Assembly: GCA_934045905.1 (NCBI GenBank)
Contig: OW203764.1
Coordinates: forward strand, 27,640,954 to 27,704,953
Source: Leuctra nigra
Lineage: Eukaryota; Arthropoda; Insecta; Plecoptera; Leuctridae
DNA: 64,000 bases
Direction of reading: 5' to 3'
The notes below the pieces were generated by a model. It was not told the origin of the DNA, searched no databases, and worked only from the letters and a program-made list of their open reading frames with translations. Shown here piece after piece: positions 12,801 to 23,900 of this stretch. Numbering within the stretch: the first letter of the stretch is position 1; every line of letters begins with the position of its first letter. Position numbers and translations under genes: made by a program.

Positions 12801-15800
12801 CGCTTTTACTGTTGGAGCCGGCGAACGACAAACACTCAAGATATGCAGTTTCCCTGTTGCTACAAGCTTTGCAATATTTGATAAGTATGTACTTTACTTG
12901 CTTAGCACTACATGTCTAGGAAACTGGGGTGTCATTCCTGTACGTTTTTAGTCTCTTAAAAGTTAGCTATGTATCACATCTTATAATTTGTTTACTCTAA
13001 TGTTAACGTCCATAACAACGGTTGCTACTCTCTTAAAATTTATGATAAGAGAGTGAAAATGCGTACAGGAATCCTACCCCTGGGCTAAAACTTATTTACT
13101 CTAATGGTGTGTAGGTACCTACCAACTAAATTATTTAGATATCATGTATAGGCACCGAGTGTTCGCCACGAGTGAGAGAAATTAGCAACTTTTGTGGGAA
13201 GATCGTCAACTGTTTTATTTCTCATTGGCCGTGACCTAGCAACCGATCAGATGTCAACAAATGTACTCAAAATATTTCGGAATCAAACTAAGTCGCGCAA
13301 ATTAATATTGTGATCAGATTCAGTGAAATTGTGAACACTTTATTATTAATATTTTGTAGGCGAATAAACATTAGATAAACATGTGTACATTTTAAGAATT
13401 GATAATGCGTAATATGTGCAGCAACATAACATATAACTGCAGCGACTTGGACGCCTTGCCAAAAGGTAAGCTTCCTTCCCACAGATTAGGTGGCTCTGTC
13501 TGTACTTTTTACAGTGCCATCTGTTGTCTAAACACGCTGCCTATAGAGATGAACGCACTTATCATCAGCTATATATACATTAGTAAATGAGTGGTCCTTT
13601 CTGAGTTTTGCCAAAAATACTGGAGTCTTCTCGTCGGCTTAGTACCTTACTTGTTTGTCCTATATCCACTTTTTGAAATTTTTTAGTTATGGGAGATTAC
13701 TTATTGATACTGTTTTAATACATACATAACATAGAAATAAGACTTTTCCAGTAAACCTTACTTTCCAAGCATTTTGCTTTCTGGTGGAATTATAAAAATG
13801 TGTAGGTAAACATGCATACATTTCCCCAGATAACGTACTTTTTTATGTAGATTCGATTCCGTCTCAAACTTAAAGTCGAGTCACACTGTCAATTAACTCT
13901 GGAGAGCCGAGTGAAGAGCAACTATCTCATTGGCTGACAGCTGTCACGTGACCTTATTTGTCTCTCAGCTATTCGCTCATGATTGAAAAAGATGCGAGTT
14001 ACTTGACAGTGTGTACCAAGTTTTAGTTCAAAGATGATAGAAAATAGTCTAATAGACATCATCTTTTGCTTCATTATATCTTGTATTTTTAAATCCCCAT
14101 AAAAAACACTCCGTGTAAAAATACCAGCCAAGTCTCTTTAACTATAAAAAAAAATAGAAGAAATCTAAAAATTCAGCACTGAAAAGTAGTGATATCAAAA
14201 AATTGGCCAAGTCAAACTTAATTTGAAAAACCAAAATATACTTGGCGCATCGGGTATTAATCTAGTATAGAAGTATATGCCAAAAATCATATGTACCTAA
14301 ATATATAAAATATACCTATAATGCCCTTAAAAACGATGCGCCAAGTATATTTTGGTTTTTCAAATTAAGTTTGACTTGGCCAATTTTTTGATATCACTAC
14401 TTTTCAGTGCTGAATTTTTAGATTTCTTCTATTTTTTTTATAGTTAAAGAGACTTGGCTGGTATTTTTACACGGAGTGTTTTTTATGGGGATATCACAAT
14501 TTTTTTTAGTTTATTTAAACAATTTGTCACACATATCGAAACAACAATGACTAATTCCTTTAAAAAAATAAGCCAGTTCCAATTTGGTTACTAAGAAAAG
14601 TTGCGTTTGGTACCAAAATATGCTTAAAGTGATATTCCATGAAGAAAAGCGAAAGATTTGTTCCAATCGGTCCAGCCGTTTTCGAGATATGGCATCACTT
14701 CCGGTTATCAAAATGGCGGCTGAAAACACTCCACGTAGAATTTGTTTATATAAATGTTTTGTATCATTATAAACCTTGTGAATAAGTAGTTATTGTAGTA
14801 AGAGGTGATTAAAGTCTGATTTTTCATTTTTATGACGTCATTTCCGGTTTCAGTAATAGTACATTTCTGTTTAGACTATTGTATTTTCATATATATGACC
14901 GTCCGAATAGTTTGACGCTAGTTTCGTTCCGATCGGTTCAGCCGGTTTCGAGATATGACGTCATTTCCGGTTTCAAAATGGCGACTTCCGGTTGGTTTTA
15001 TAAAAAGGCACCTCAGACGCCAAAAGTGCACATGTGGTAAAAATTTCAGATCGATCGGTTCAGCCGTTTAGGCTGTGGCGGTGATAGCGGTGTTTCCTGA
15101 TATCTGAATCATCATCATCATCTAAAGAAGAAGAAGAAGAAGAAGAAGATGAAAGTGATGTAATTTCACTGTTTTCACGGCCCTCTAGCTCGCAAATGGC
15201 ATAACCTATTGTTCCCAAATTTGGTATATGTGGTGGGGTGGGCCATAGCTCGAAATTAAGATATTTCACAACAATGTGAGATTTTCCAATTTTATGATCC
15301 AGTAGACCGAAAATGCCATGTTGTTGCTTACAGTAAAAGTGTTTGGTCTGCTCCTCGGTTTATTAGGCATTTACGGTATGTTGAGTGACTGTGAGTGTAC
15401 AGTACGACTTGGCTGGGTGGAGCAATCGCTCCACTAGATTTTAAGAAAAAAAATATTCTAAAATTTAATCTGCATATTTTATTGAAAATAAAAAATCTAG
15501 TGGAGCGGTCGCTCCACCCAGCCAAGTCGTACTGTACACTCACACTCACTCAACATACCGTAAATGCCTAATAAAATGAGGAGCCAGACCAACTACTTTT
15601 ACTGTAAGCAACAACATGGCATTTTCGGCCTACTGGATCATAAAATTGGAAAATCTCACATTGTTGTAAAATATCTTAATTTTGAGCTATGGCCCACCCC
15701 ACCACATATACCAAATTTGGGAACAATAGGCTATACCATTTGCGAGCTAGAGGGCCGAGAAAACAGTGAAATTACACCACTTTGATCTTTAGATGATGAT

Positions 15801-18800
15801 TATGATATCAGGAAACACCGCTATCACCGCCACAGCCTAAACGGCTTAGCCGATCGATCTGAAATTTTTACCACATGTGCACTTTTGGCGTCTGAGGTGC
15901 CTTTTTATAAAACCAACCGGTAGTCGCCATTTTGAAACAGGAAGTGACGTCATATCTCGAAAACGGCTAAACCGATCGGAATGAAACTAGCGCCAAATGA
16001 TTCAGACGGTCGTCTATATGGAATATCAGTAGTTAAAGTAGAGATGTACTATTACCGAAACCGGAAATGAAGTCATGAAAATGAAGATCTAGATTTTAAT
16101 GACCTCTTACTACAATAACTACATATTCAGAAGGCTTATAATGATACATAACATTTATAGAAATAAATTCTAGGTGGCAGTTATTTCAGTCGCCATTTTG
16201 AAAACCGGAAGTGATACCATATCTCGAAAACGGCTGGACTGATTGGAACGAAGCTTTCGCAATTCTTCATGGAATATCACTTTAAGCTTAGGTATATTGA
16301 GCACCAAACACAATTTTTCGTATTAACCAATTCGGAAATGGCATATTTTTTAAAAGTATTTAGTCATTGTTGCTCCGATGTGTGTTACAAGTTGTGTAAA
16401 TAAACTAAAAAAATAAGTGATATCCCCATAAAAAAACACTCCGTGTAAAAATACCAGCCAAGTCTCTTCAACTATAAAAAAAATAGAATAAATCTAAAAA
16501 TTCAGCACTGAAAAGTAGTGATATCAAAAAATGAGCCAAGTCAAAACTTAAATTTAAAAACCAAAATATACTTGGCGCATCGTTTTTAAGGGCATTATAG
16601 GTATATTATATATAATTAGGTAGGTACATTTGATTTTTGGCATATGCTTCTATACTATTTATATACACGATGCGCCAAGTATATTTTGGTTTTTAAAATT
16701 AAGTTTTGACTTGGCTCATTTTTTGATATCACTACTTTTCAGTGCTGAATTTTTAGATTTATTCTATTTTTTTTATAGTTGAAGAGACTTGGCTGGTATT
16801 TTTACACGGAGTGTTTTTTTATGGGGATATATACTATCGGACTGTTAGTGACTAAACAATTAGAGAATATACTTATTTTTAATAAGTAATCATACTGCCT
16901 ATGCTGAGAGATACTACAGTTTTATAATTGATCATACTGGTCTGAAACTGATAATAAAATATTAGAAACGGTAGGCACAATTGAAAATGCTGGACGTTTC
17001 AAAACTTCTTTTTTGCAATAATCAAGTCTCTCTTCCCCAAAATGAGTGGTATATGCATGGGCGCCCGCAGGATTTCTGCCAGGTGGGGGCAGGTCAAGGA
17101 AAACAATATTTTACGGGTTTAAGGGGGGCGTGGGGGGCGCGCCCCCCACCCTGCCCCGCAGGGCGTTTTTTGGTTTTTGGACACTTTGAAATCAATTTTG
17201 AGACGTTTTGAGGTGTATTTTGTTGAAATATTCAATATTTTTTAATTATTGCACTTTGAGGTGGTGGGGGACATGTTCAAAACTGCCCCGCAGGGCATTT
17301 TTTGGATTTTTTACACTGTGAAATCAATTTTTTTTAAGTCTTTTGGTTACAAAATGATACTATAATTAAACCCCATACAATTTTTATGTTTTCCTGACAT
17401 CCAGGGGGGGGCAAGCGCCCCCCCTTGCCCCCCCCTGCGGGCGCCCATACCTACACTTAATATGGCCCTCGTATTGAAATAATTTAATTTTGGTTGCTTT
17501 AATGTAACTTCGCGCACCGTTAGTCCACGTAATTGAGCGAGCGTCACCACGGTACTCTTGAAACTTTCTCTGTTTTTTGTGTGTGAGTTTTTGCCAGCAG
17601 TGCCGTGGTCAAACCGTTCAACCTGTTGCTCATTACTAGGAAAATTAATTACTTATGTCACTCTCTAATCTTTGATAATAAGTAATATGCATGTATCAAA
17701 TAATGAGTGGAGAAATGACATTATGCAAGAGCAATTGAATATTTTTTTTTTTTAAATATATTTGAGAAAGGGCATCAGTCCATTTTCAATTGTTTTGAGT
17801 TAATTAGAATAAACTTTTTGAGCGAGCGACTCCTTTTGGACTCCTGTTTTTTTTACTGTCACATATTGAAGATATACATGTCACATTTTTTCCCGAATGA
17901 GCTGAAATTTTGCACACATGTACGGACCATCTCTGAGCGTTGCAGACCTCAATTGTTTTGAAATCTATTGATTGGTTCAAACTTTTAAAAACTTATCTTC
18001 CGATTGGTTTTTCCGAGCAATTTGAACATTTGCCAAGTCATTGCAACCAACATTATCTCAAATCGTACAGAGTTTCAGCCAAATCCTCCTATTGGTTAAA
18101 AATTTAAATTTAAAACAATCTTCCAATTGGTTGAAAATCAAAATGTTCCGTTGAGAAAAAAATCTCAAAGAGAAAATGTTCTCAAATTTTGCAACCACCA
18201 ACAATACAAGACCAACAATATCTAAAATTTTACACATTTTAAGGCCCGGTTGCACCATGTCCCGATAAGTAAGATAAAGTTCACTTTAGCCTAAAGTGAA
18301 CTTTAGCGGTCTAGATGGCTGTGTTTCATTGGCTGTTGCCATGGTTTCAGCCGATAAATCCTACCGCGACCAATCAGTCTAGTATTACAGACTTAATGAC
18401 ATTTTATTAGTTTGAAATTGATGTTTCGAATGAGTTTGATCGAAGATTACCAAATTCATGGTACACTTGGCCAAACAAAAATTGAACGTTCAATACCTAA
18501 ATCTGATAGGCTGATAAATGTATGATCGCACCATCAGAAGTCAGACTAAGCGATTTCATTGTCTCACTCTAGTAGGTGACCTCACATTTCAATGATAATA
18601 ACAAGCTTTGATTGGTTATGGGACATGACCAGCAGTCATTCAAATTTGGTCAACGTTCAATAATTTTTTGTTTGGCCGAGTGTACATTTCTTATTCAATT
18701 GTTTCAGAGTTTAAAGATTGAAAGTTGCAATGAAAATCAGTAATGATGTACACTCCCCCAAATAATAAACGGTACTTGGTACAAAACGTATTGGCTGCTG

Positions 18801-20030
18801 GGCCGGTTCCTTGACAATCAATCCTTGTTATTATCAATGAAATCAGAGCTCACCTTAAAGAGTTAGATAATGCGTTAGCACTGACTTCATGGGATGATGC
18901 CATCAAACCTTAATCAGTCAATTCATTTTCTTTCGAGTACCGTTTATTATTTGGGGGAGTGTACTTAGTAGTTATCTTTTATTGAGTGGATTGTGTTTGG
19001 TGGGAGGTATTTCGCGTATCGGTGCTCGTTCATCAACACGTTTCACTTAGTGTTTTCCTAGTTATCTACCTACCCAACTGATGAGAAGGGCATCAATCTG
19101 CATACTCTAACCTAGGACAATTCTCTAACACTCTAGCTACTGACCTCCAGTTTATTGCATTTGTTTGAGAAAGGGCACCAGTCCTGGGACTTGGCCCATT
19201 TCTCAAACAACTGCTCTAAACTTGAGGCCATTAGATAGTGTTAGTAGAGAATGCATCGGACTGATTCGCCTTCCTCATCAGTAGAGTAGTAGGTACACTC
19301 GGCCAAACAAAACTTGAACGTTGACCAAATTTGAATGACTGCTGGTCATGTCCCATAACCAATCAAAGCTTGTTATTATCATTGAAATGTGAGGTCCCTA
19401 CTAGAGTGAGACAATGAGATCGCTTAGACTGACTTCTGATGGTGCGATCTTACATTTATCAGCCTATCAGATTTTTTGAATGTTCAAGTTTTGTTTGGCC
19501 AAGTGTACATAAAAATTTAAATTTTCCAAGTCTTAACTCGATTTCGCCAAATTTGGACTGATGCCCTTTCTCAAATAAGTGATTCAATTGTAATAATCAT
19601 AAAAAAAATTACAATTTTCTGATTTATATTCTTCTGGGAAATTAACATCTCTATTCTAGACCCATAATGGAGGTGTTTCACGTCAACTATCTACCTATCT
19701 ATGCATGACCAAATTATGATTTTAGGATTGTTATTTGTTGTAAGCTTATGTTGTACTTTTGGGGTGTACACCGGTGCAGATCAATGCTCAAAATAATTCT
19801 TGAATTTTTCTTCTAGTTCCATAATTTTGACCGATCCATGTGCAGAAGAGGAAGAGCTAAGCCAAGGAGTAATTTCAATAGCGATCAAAGACGATGAACT
19901 CTGTTTGGTTTTGAAGCCCGGAGGCACTGCTTTATCGCAATCCGAGTTGGAGACGTGCACAAATGTAGCGCTGCAGAGAGCTCGAGCAATCAACAGGCTC
20001 ATTGATGCTGCATTGGAACAGACAAAATAA
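3815..20030 (+). CDS. EXOSC8: Exosome complex component RRP43 (EXOSC8), complete, five exons
   Basis: EXOSC8 is an RNase PH-fold subunit of the six-member ring of the RNA exosome, which threads RNA to the 3'-5' nucleases; the animal subunit is catalytically inactive. Exons are 3815-3831 (MAAQY plus two bases of K), 3909-3945, 10023-10160, 12469-12884 and 19817-20030. All use GT-AG sites and all phases agree, giving 273 residues (human EXOSC8 is about 276). Family landmarks in order are [12 protein letters not shown], then [10 protein letters not shown] and [18 protein letters not shown] in exon 3. Exon 4 has [25 protein letters not shown] and PVATSFAIF; exon 5 has [12 protein letters not shown]. 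Introns are 77, 6077, 2308 and 6932 bp. The last holds a 2.7-kb palindromic element, a Helitron-like copy and several MITEs. The donor after exon 1 (gtagga) is weak, but the join is supported by the conserved [10 protein letters not shown] reading. Confidence 0.93.
4090..4755. mobile_element. MITE, GGTCTGTTCGTTTGCC ends, with a nested repeat
   Basis: Perfect 16-bp inverted ends enclose an interior rich in GAGCAGC motifs in both orientations. A smaller inverted repeat (4116-4230, CTCGGGGCCCTGATTCTACA and complement) is nested near the left end. It is immediately downstream of EXOSC8 exon 2. Confidence 0.65.
4894..5193 (+). mobile_element. hAT-like MITE, CAGTGGTTAATTTG family, copy 1
   Basis: The 14-bp terminal inverted repeats CAGTGGTTAATTTG are perfect, and the exact target duplication TACCTAGT flanks both ends (4886-4893, 5194-5201). 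The interior has a GC-rich hairpin (GAGGGCCCCCC) and AAGTGGGCGGACG at both subterminal positions. It is about 300 bp and non-coding, in EXOSC8 intron 2. Confidence 0.9.
5929..6242 (+). mobile_element. hAT-like MITE, CAGGCGCGTAGGA family, intact copy
   Basis: Ends CAGGCGCGTAGGA and TCCTACGCGCCTG form perfect 13-bp inverted repeats, flanked by the exact 8-bp duplication TATGATAG (5921-5928, 6243-6250). Long G and C runs sit just inside the ends. The GC-rich core (GGGCCCCCCAGCAAAATGCG) resembles that of the CAGTGG family, suggesting related subfamilies. Confidence 0.88.
6268..6575 (+). repeat. Diverged 300-bp dispersed repeat, copy 1
   Basis: It shares GACCTCTGGTGGATT, GGTACTAGAGATAGGG, AGTTGTTTGTTATGGCT and TCATCACGTATC, in order and spacing, with 60091-60385. 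No inverted ends or polyA tail are visible and the function is unknown. Confidence 0.55.
6595..7317. mobile_element. hAT-like element, TAGAG termini, copy 1
   Basis: The terminal inverted repeats TAGAGATCCGATTATATGG are perfect over 19 bp. The flanks CTTATAGC and TTTATAGC form a 7-of-8 target duplication. The 723-bp interior has many TTTCGCG/TTTTGTGG motifs and no long frame. It lies in EXOSC8 intron 2. Confidence 0.82.
7592..7955. mobile_element. Foldback MITE, AACGCTTTCAGGACGCAAAC arms
   Basis: The arm at 7636-7702 (GCTTTCAGGACGCAAACGCT, then CATTCACTGTAAGAATGA) pairs with 7853-7915. The outer ends are diverged, so boundaries are approximate. Confidence 0.55.
8914..9010. mobile_element. 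Short foldback MITE, TACCTTGTTC ends
   Basis: Inverted arms TTCAACTGCAGTTGAAA and GACTTTCAACTGC repeat within 97 bp, with TA at both ends. The CAACTGCAGTTG palindrome occurs three times. Confidence 0.6.
9254..9382. mobile_element. MITE, GGCGTTTTCGACTGGCCGCA family, copy 1
   Basis: Inverted ends GGCGTTTTCG and CGAAAACGCC plus CACTGG/CCAGTG repeats inside. Relatives are at 21983-22393 and 54207-54325. Confidence 0.65.
10350..10634 (+). repeat. Tandem pair of a palindromic MITE (GGTTATTCTAAATTCC)
   Basis: Two copies of about 140 bp follow each other (10350-10490, 10496-10634). Each has inverted ends (TTATTCTAAATTCCCTTGTC) and the core GGCTCACTGCACACTGGAGT. A third copy is at 54485-54820. Confidence 0.75.
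10652..10795. repeat. Short foldback around a CAT/ATC microsatellite
   Basis: Inverted flanks (TTTTTAATCTTGTTTTGACG and complement) surround an ATC-repeat tract at 10710-10742. Confidence 0.5.
10813..10973. mobile_element. Small MITE, GACCCTTATTTAATA ends
   Basis: GACCCTTATTTAATA near the left end and TATTAAATAAGGGTCC at the right form inverted ends about 160 bp apart. Confidence 0.5.
11130..11580. mobile_element. Inverted-repeat element, GATTGGAAACCGTCTG ends
   Basis: The arm at 11143-11184 pairs with 11526-11572, reading GATCACCACACTT then ACAGGGATTGGAAAC. The interior has no conserved frame. The exact ends are uncertain. Confidence 0.55.
11627..12256. mobile_element. Foldback element in EXOSC8 intron 3
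   Basis: Ends TATTCGACACTAAAAGT and ACTTTTAGTGTCGAATA enclose long inverted arms (about 11733-11892 and 11990-12150) containing TCAATCGTAACGAGTTCAGT. It lies 60 bases before the tRNA-like sequence. Confidence 0.7.
12316..12388 (+). tRNA. tRNA-like sequence, probably a pseudogene or SINE head
   Basis: Seventy-three bases fold into an exact tRNA layout: a 7-bp acceptor stem with two G-U pairs, a 4-base D arm with one mismatch, a 17-base anticodon arm, a 5-base variable loop and a perfect 5-bp T stem around TTCGATT. Both internal promoter boxes are present (TAGCTTAATGG and GGTTCGATTCC). Position 33 is C rather than U, two anticodon-stem pairs are A-A, and the anticodon by position is GGC, which animals do not normally use. 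This argues for a decayed copy. It lies in EXOSC8 intron 3, 80 bases before exon 4. Confidence 0.5.
12926..13080. mobile_element. Small MITE, GGGGTGTCATTCCTGTACG ends
   Basis: Inverted ends (GGGTGTCATTCCTGTACG and CGTACAGGAATCCTACCCC) lie 155 bp apart, starting 41 bases after EXOSC8 exon 4. The intervening TAGTCTCTTAAAA segment also pairs with its complement. Confidence 0.6.
13881..14015 (+). repeat. 130-bp dispersed repeat with TCACGTGACC core, copy 2
   Basis: Inverted ends ACACTGTCAATTAACTC and GAGTTACTTGACAGTGTGT enclose GAGAGCCGAGTGAAGAGCA and GCTGTCACGTGACCTTAT. Copies are also at 981-1108 (worn) and 34165-34268 (inverted). Confidence 0.65.
14095..16826. mobile_element. 2.7-kb palindrome: two ORF-less elements head to head
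   Basis: Two copies of one element lie in opposite orientation, 14095-15438 and 15496-16826, separated by 57 bp of AT-rich DNA. Inner ends both read TCTAGTGGAGCG, a near-perfect short hairpin (GTGGAGCG then CGCTCCAC). Outer ends both read CCCCATAAAAAACACTCCG, and each outer end is itself a foldback of about 360 bp pairing the two flanks of TTGGCGCATCG. Between these ends are degenerate repeats of about 266 bp containing GCCATTTTGAAACCGGAAGT and ATATCTCGAAAACGG. No reading frame long enough for a transposase exists. It sits in EXOSC8 intron 4. Confidence 0.85.
15110..15152. repeat. Trinucleotide tracts (ATC and GAA) in the palindrome arm
   Basis: ATCATCATCATCAT is followed by a GAA tract. The tract is absent from the mirror position (about 15790-15800), so it expanded after the two arms arose. 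Confidence 0.7.
17056..17450. repeat. GC-rich inverted-repeat element, GGGCGCCCGCAGG ends
   Basis: The left ATGGGCGCCCGCAGG pairs with the right CCTGCGGGCGCCCAT. Inside are two direct repeats of CTGCCCCGCAGGGC followed by TTTTTTGG (17150, 17284). No target duplication was seen. Confidence 0.55.
18464..18682 (-). mobile_element. TA-flanked MITE, CACTTGGCCAAAC family, copy A
   Basis: Ends CACTTGGCCAAACAAAA and its inverted counterpart are bordered by TA on both sides, as in Tc1/mariner-type insertions. It is inserted inside the Helitron-like copy 17818-19061. Confidence 0.82.
18751..18961. mobile_element. TA-flanked MITE, CACTCCCCCAAATAATAAAC ends
   Basis: Long inverted ends (CACTCCCCCAAATAATAAAC) are bordered by TA on both sides. 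A single copy is seen, inserted in the Helitron-like copy 17818-19061. Confidence 0.8.
19296..19505 (+). mobile_element. TA-flanked MITE, CACTTGGCCAAAC family, copy B
   Basis: About 210 bp with TIR CACTCGGCCAAACAAAACTT and TA borders. The core GACTGCTGGTCATGTCCCAT is shared by all five copies. Confidence 0.85.
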
Positions 20031-20065
20031 ACAACCATATTGTTTCTCAAAGGCTTTTATAATGT

Positions 20066-20094
20066 AATAAATAATTATTGGATTCCATAATAAA
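20066..20094 (+). promoter_or_regulatory. Polyadenylation signals of EXOSC8
   Basis: Two AATAAA hexamers occur at 20066-20071 and 20089-20094, 36 and 59 bases after the EXOSC8 stop codon. This predicts a very short 3' UTR. Confidence 0.6.
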
Positions 20095-20316
20095 CACTTC
20101 ATTTTTCAACTCTGCTATAGAAATGTATCCAAACTGTAATAATTTGTACCACATGGCATTCAACCTAGTGTCAAATCAGTTACTCCTGCCGATCTCTTTT
20201 ACTCCAGACCTATGCACATAATGTCATAAATAGTTGCTGATTATCATACATAATAGAAATACACAAGTACACTTTCAGTGTGTGGTACAGGACTTTTTCA
20301 TCATTGCAAATATACG

Positions 20317-20604
20317 TTTATTGATTACATACATTATATTAATTTATAATAATAGTACTTCGGTATTGCCAGGCCTCCCATCTTTTACCAGGTACTTTTT
20401 TCTCAGATGGTAAACCCGTTAAGTCTTATTTCATTTATTTTCAAACTGCAAACAGTAACAACGTTTCTCAAAGTATAAATTAACGCGGTTACCTATATTA
20501 TTACTTTTGAATAGTTTGGTAAAAACGTGATCCACACAATCTAAGCAAAATGTACAAAAATATTGTAAATAATATGATAAAGTAGGCCTAGGCATAATTT
20601 TATT
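20317..20604 (-). promoter_or_regulatory. Candidate polyadenylation signals of Spt20
   Basis: AATAAA on the minus strand occurs at 20604-20599 and 20322-20317, about 380 and 660 bases after the Spt20 stop. Either could end the transcript. The second would bring the 3' end within about 230 bases of the EXOSC8 polyadenylation signal on the opposite strand. Confidence 0.35.
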
Positions 20605-20984
20605 AGTCCTTTGAATTTGATATTTTATTTTATTTCATTTGACTAAGAAAGAGCAATCACCATCATCATTATAAATGTAGCAAGACAACAGACTTGGTCT
20701 ATTAACGTGTATGTTAAAAACAAAAGAAATCACGGTTGGCATGTACAAACAAGGTAATTAATTAAATAATTTAATACATACTTGAACTCTTTGCAACAGA
20801 ACAATTAAAGCACAACCGTCGAGTATTGACTGACTGATGCAGCTGCCACAAAACAGATTACAAAATGCCAACAGATTCACTGTTAAATGCTAATGCACTT
20901 GGAGAATTGGTTGCACGGGGGTTGAACGTACAAGAGACAGTCTTTGCTGGAAACTGGTAGGCATTTGGCCGAGGTAGCGTAAGG

Positions 20985-23900
20985 CTATTTGTTAGGGTCT
21001 GCGGCATTGGAGCGTCGTCTATGTTTTGCGGCTACTGTTGCTGGTTGCGCTTGGTTCAAACATTGCAGCTGTAACTGTTGCTTCTGCATCGCAGCCAACT
21101 GCAACTGAAAAGAAACCTTTTTTAATAAAATGCTTAAATCAAACATACTGCTGATCTGTCGACTCTTCTTCTTACATACTTTGCTGGCTTAAGGGCGGTC
21201 ATATATTTTTTCCCGCCAACAGGCGGTTTGGAGTGTTATAGAGGCAAATACAACATATAAATTGCCATACATTTTGTATTTCCCTGTAAAACAGAACCGC
21301 TCGTTGGCGGGAAAATGCCCTGCAGCGCAAAAATAGGGAGTTATTTCTTGTAATTTGAGCAATTAGCATCCCAGAATCTATTTTAAAATGGTTGTATTCG
21401 AAAAAATACCCTGCAGGGCAACAATTGGAGGGTTTTTTGCTTTAGTTTGTGCATTTTGAAGCCCCATAATCACTTCAAAATAGTCTAAATTCTAAAAAAT
21501 CTCCTGCAGGGCAAAAACTGGGGCCTCCAGACCCACTTTCCAAGTGTCGCAATCCCCCCCCCCCCCCCCCCCCATGATGAAAGTAGTTTCTACGCGCATG
21601 TATGGTTGTCTTGTTTCTTGGAGCAATAAGTAGGTAAGTGAAAACGCTTGATTTAAATGATAATTATTACAATGAGTAAACTAAACACACGTTTACTCTT
21701 ATATCAACCTCAATCTTATATCTTGTTATTTTATCTCATCATTATCAAAGATGTTCTAAATTGTAATATGTATGTATATTTGATTTTGAACTAACTCGCC
21801 AAAATTCCAATCTAGTTTCACTTTCTCTTCAACCATGGCAGGTACTATTTATAGCGCTGCCTTACGAAGTTAACGGAGTCCATATTGGTCTATAGACCTT
21901 GCCACAATTTAATTAACATTAGAGTCGATTTCAACAATCAAGCCCTCCTGTCCCCACCTATAACTTAGTGGTGTAAAGTAATGTCGTTTTCGGCTGGCGG
22001 CACTGGGGTTGCACTGAGCTGCACTGAGTGCAAGTGGCGTGTTCGACTGGCAGTGCGCAGTTGCTCTGGGCAGTTATTTAGTCTAAGCTCTGGGGCAATG
22101 TTTTCGTATTCGACTGGGAAGTGGTGCACACTGGGTGCGCACTCAGTGCACTATTTCTTGCTCGGAAATATTTGGTAGAGTTGCCCCCTCCACTCCGCCG
22201 CACTCCGACACTCCGGCTCAATTTCTTCGGGTGCCATTTAAAAATAGCTGTCAGTGTCAAAACACAAAATCAAAACATATCATTCGTATTCGGCTGAGAC
22301 CGCACTGGGGGCAGCACTAGGCAGCACTAGGGCAAAACCAGGTTACGACATGACGTCACGATCAAGAACTCAGTGCGGCCAGCCGAAAACGACATAAGAT
22401 TCTCTGCGCAGTGTCTGTAATGTCCGTCGCAGAGAAAATGGCACCCACCTATGGTGGCAGAATATAAGTACGTAGTGTGAAAAGATGCATCCAATAGAAC
22501 TGACAGAAATATGAATGAAGATGATGATATTGATTAATTATTGAATTATGATAATATTGTAGATGCAATTTTAAATAATTAATATAAATAACAGATAATA
22601 GTAAATGCAGCAGATGAATTCCTTGTTTCTGTGAGATGATACCCAATTGTTTTAATAGCACACATTACGATTAGCTCTCATATGACCCAACAAATAATAT
22701 AAGTGGGGACAAACGATGCTAAAAAATTAAAAAGAGCCAATCAATACACAAATAGTTGTCTACACTTTTACCACACACTTGAGTTGTCAATCTATTTACA
22801 GAATCAAAACGTATGCTATTATATAGCACTACATTTTGCAGTGAGCACCTATCAAGAGAGCCATGGATGGAAACAAAAAATTTGGTGACGGTGGTCATTA
22901 CGTTACATGATCAAAATATCATTATAATATATTACACAATAATTTATAATTTTTTCCGTAAATAGCCAAATCGTCATAGCACTTCGGTCGAACTTCAGAC
23001 ATGTACCATTCCTGACATTAACACATAGGAGACGAGACCATCTCTTCTACAAAGAAAGTGAGTTAACGTGGCTCAACCGATCGAACATTCCAAAATATTT
23101 ATTTTTTGAAATTACCATCACGAATTACTTTTTCCAACATTTCAACTATATTTAAAGGTGGGCTATCACGGTTGAGCCCCATTTTATTATTATTCAAAAA
23201 ACATGATGAAATTAGGCATGCAATCACAGCGGCGAAAACTAGAGCTCTGTAGGATATTCCTAAACGAAGTTACAGCACAACGAAGACGGATAGGGGGTGG
23301 GAAACGCGTCATTCACACCCAACTCAGCAGTAAAAGCCTGTAAAGGTTGGGTGGGACCTACGTCACAAAATCCAGGTTTTTCAAACTTCGCGGGGCTCTG
23401 GCGCCTGAACCAAACATCGCATCGCGTTCAAGTTTTCGACATTCTACTTCTGGTTACAATATCTATAATATTTTCGACTTGTTTTCGACTTGTTGACCAT
23501 GACAGCCCACCTTTAAGTATAAACAAACCATAAAATGTAATTTAACTTGCAACTCCTGTCTTACAGCGAGGTTTCAAATTATTGCCTTCCGAGAATGAAC
23601 AAAACTTTAACACAGGAGGTATAGGAAAATTATTGCGTTTTTCGTTTATAACTTCTAAAAAAGCACACGTTGGTATTGTTTTGAATTTTTTCCCTAATAG
23701 AATATCTATATATCTACCAGAAAAAAAGTTTTTTGATCAAAGTTGGGACTACATAAAAATTAGATCTTCATTATTAGCCTAAATGTGACACGATTTTACT
23801 TGGCTGCCATAAGATAACATGGGGAAGAAAACTCAATTTATCTCAGAAACTAGACACGAGAAGTGTTTAATTTTTTCAATGATTGTGTATGGCATGATTA

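Larger units (their letters stand above)
17818..19061 (+). mobile_element. Helitron-like non-autonomous element, copy a (carries two MITEs)
   Basis: It begins TTGAGCGAGCGACTCC and ends with a small hairpin followed by TTTTCCTAG and a flanking T. Two TA-type MITEs (18464-18682, 18751-18961) are inserted in it; without them it is about 0.8 kb, like copy b. Internal repeats carry GAGCTGAAATTTTGCACACA. A 3' hairpin plus CTAG|T fits Helitrons, but the 5' end is not the usual TC. Confidence 0.55.

Noticed and set aside
15060..15269. Open frame with Ser and Asp runs in the palindrome arm
   Set aside because: The runs are the ATC/GAA microsatellite and the mirror arm does not keep the frame.
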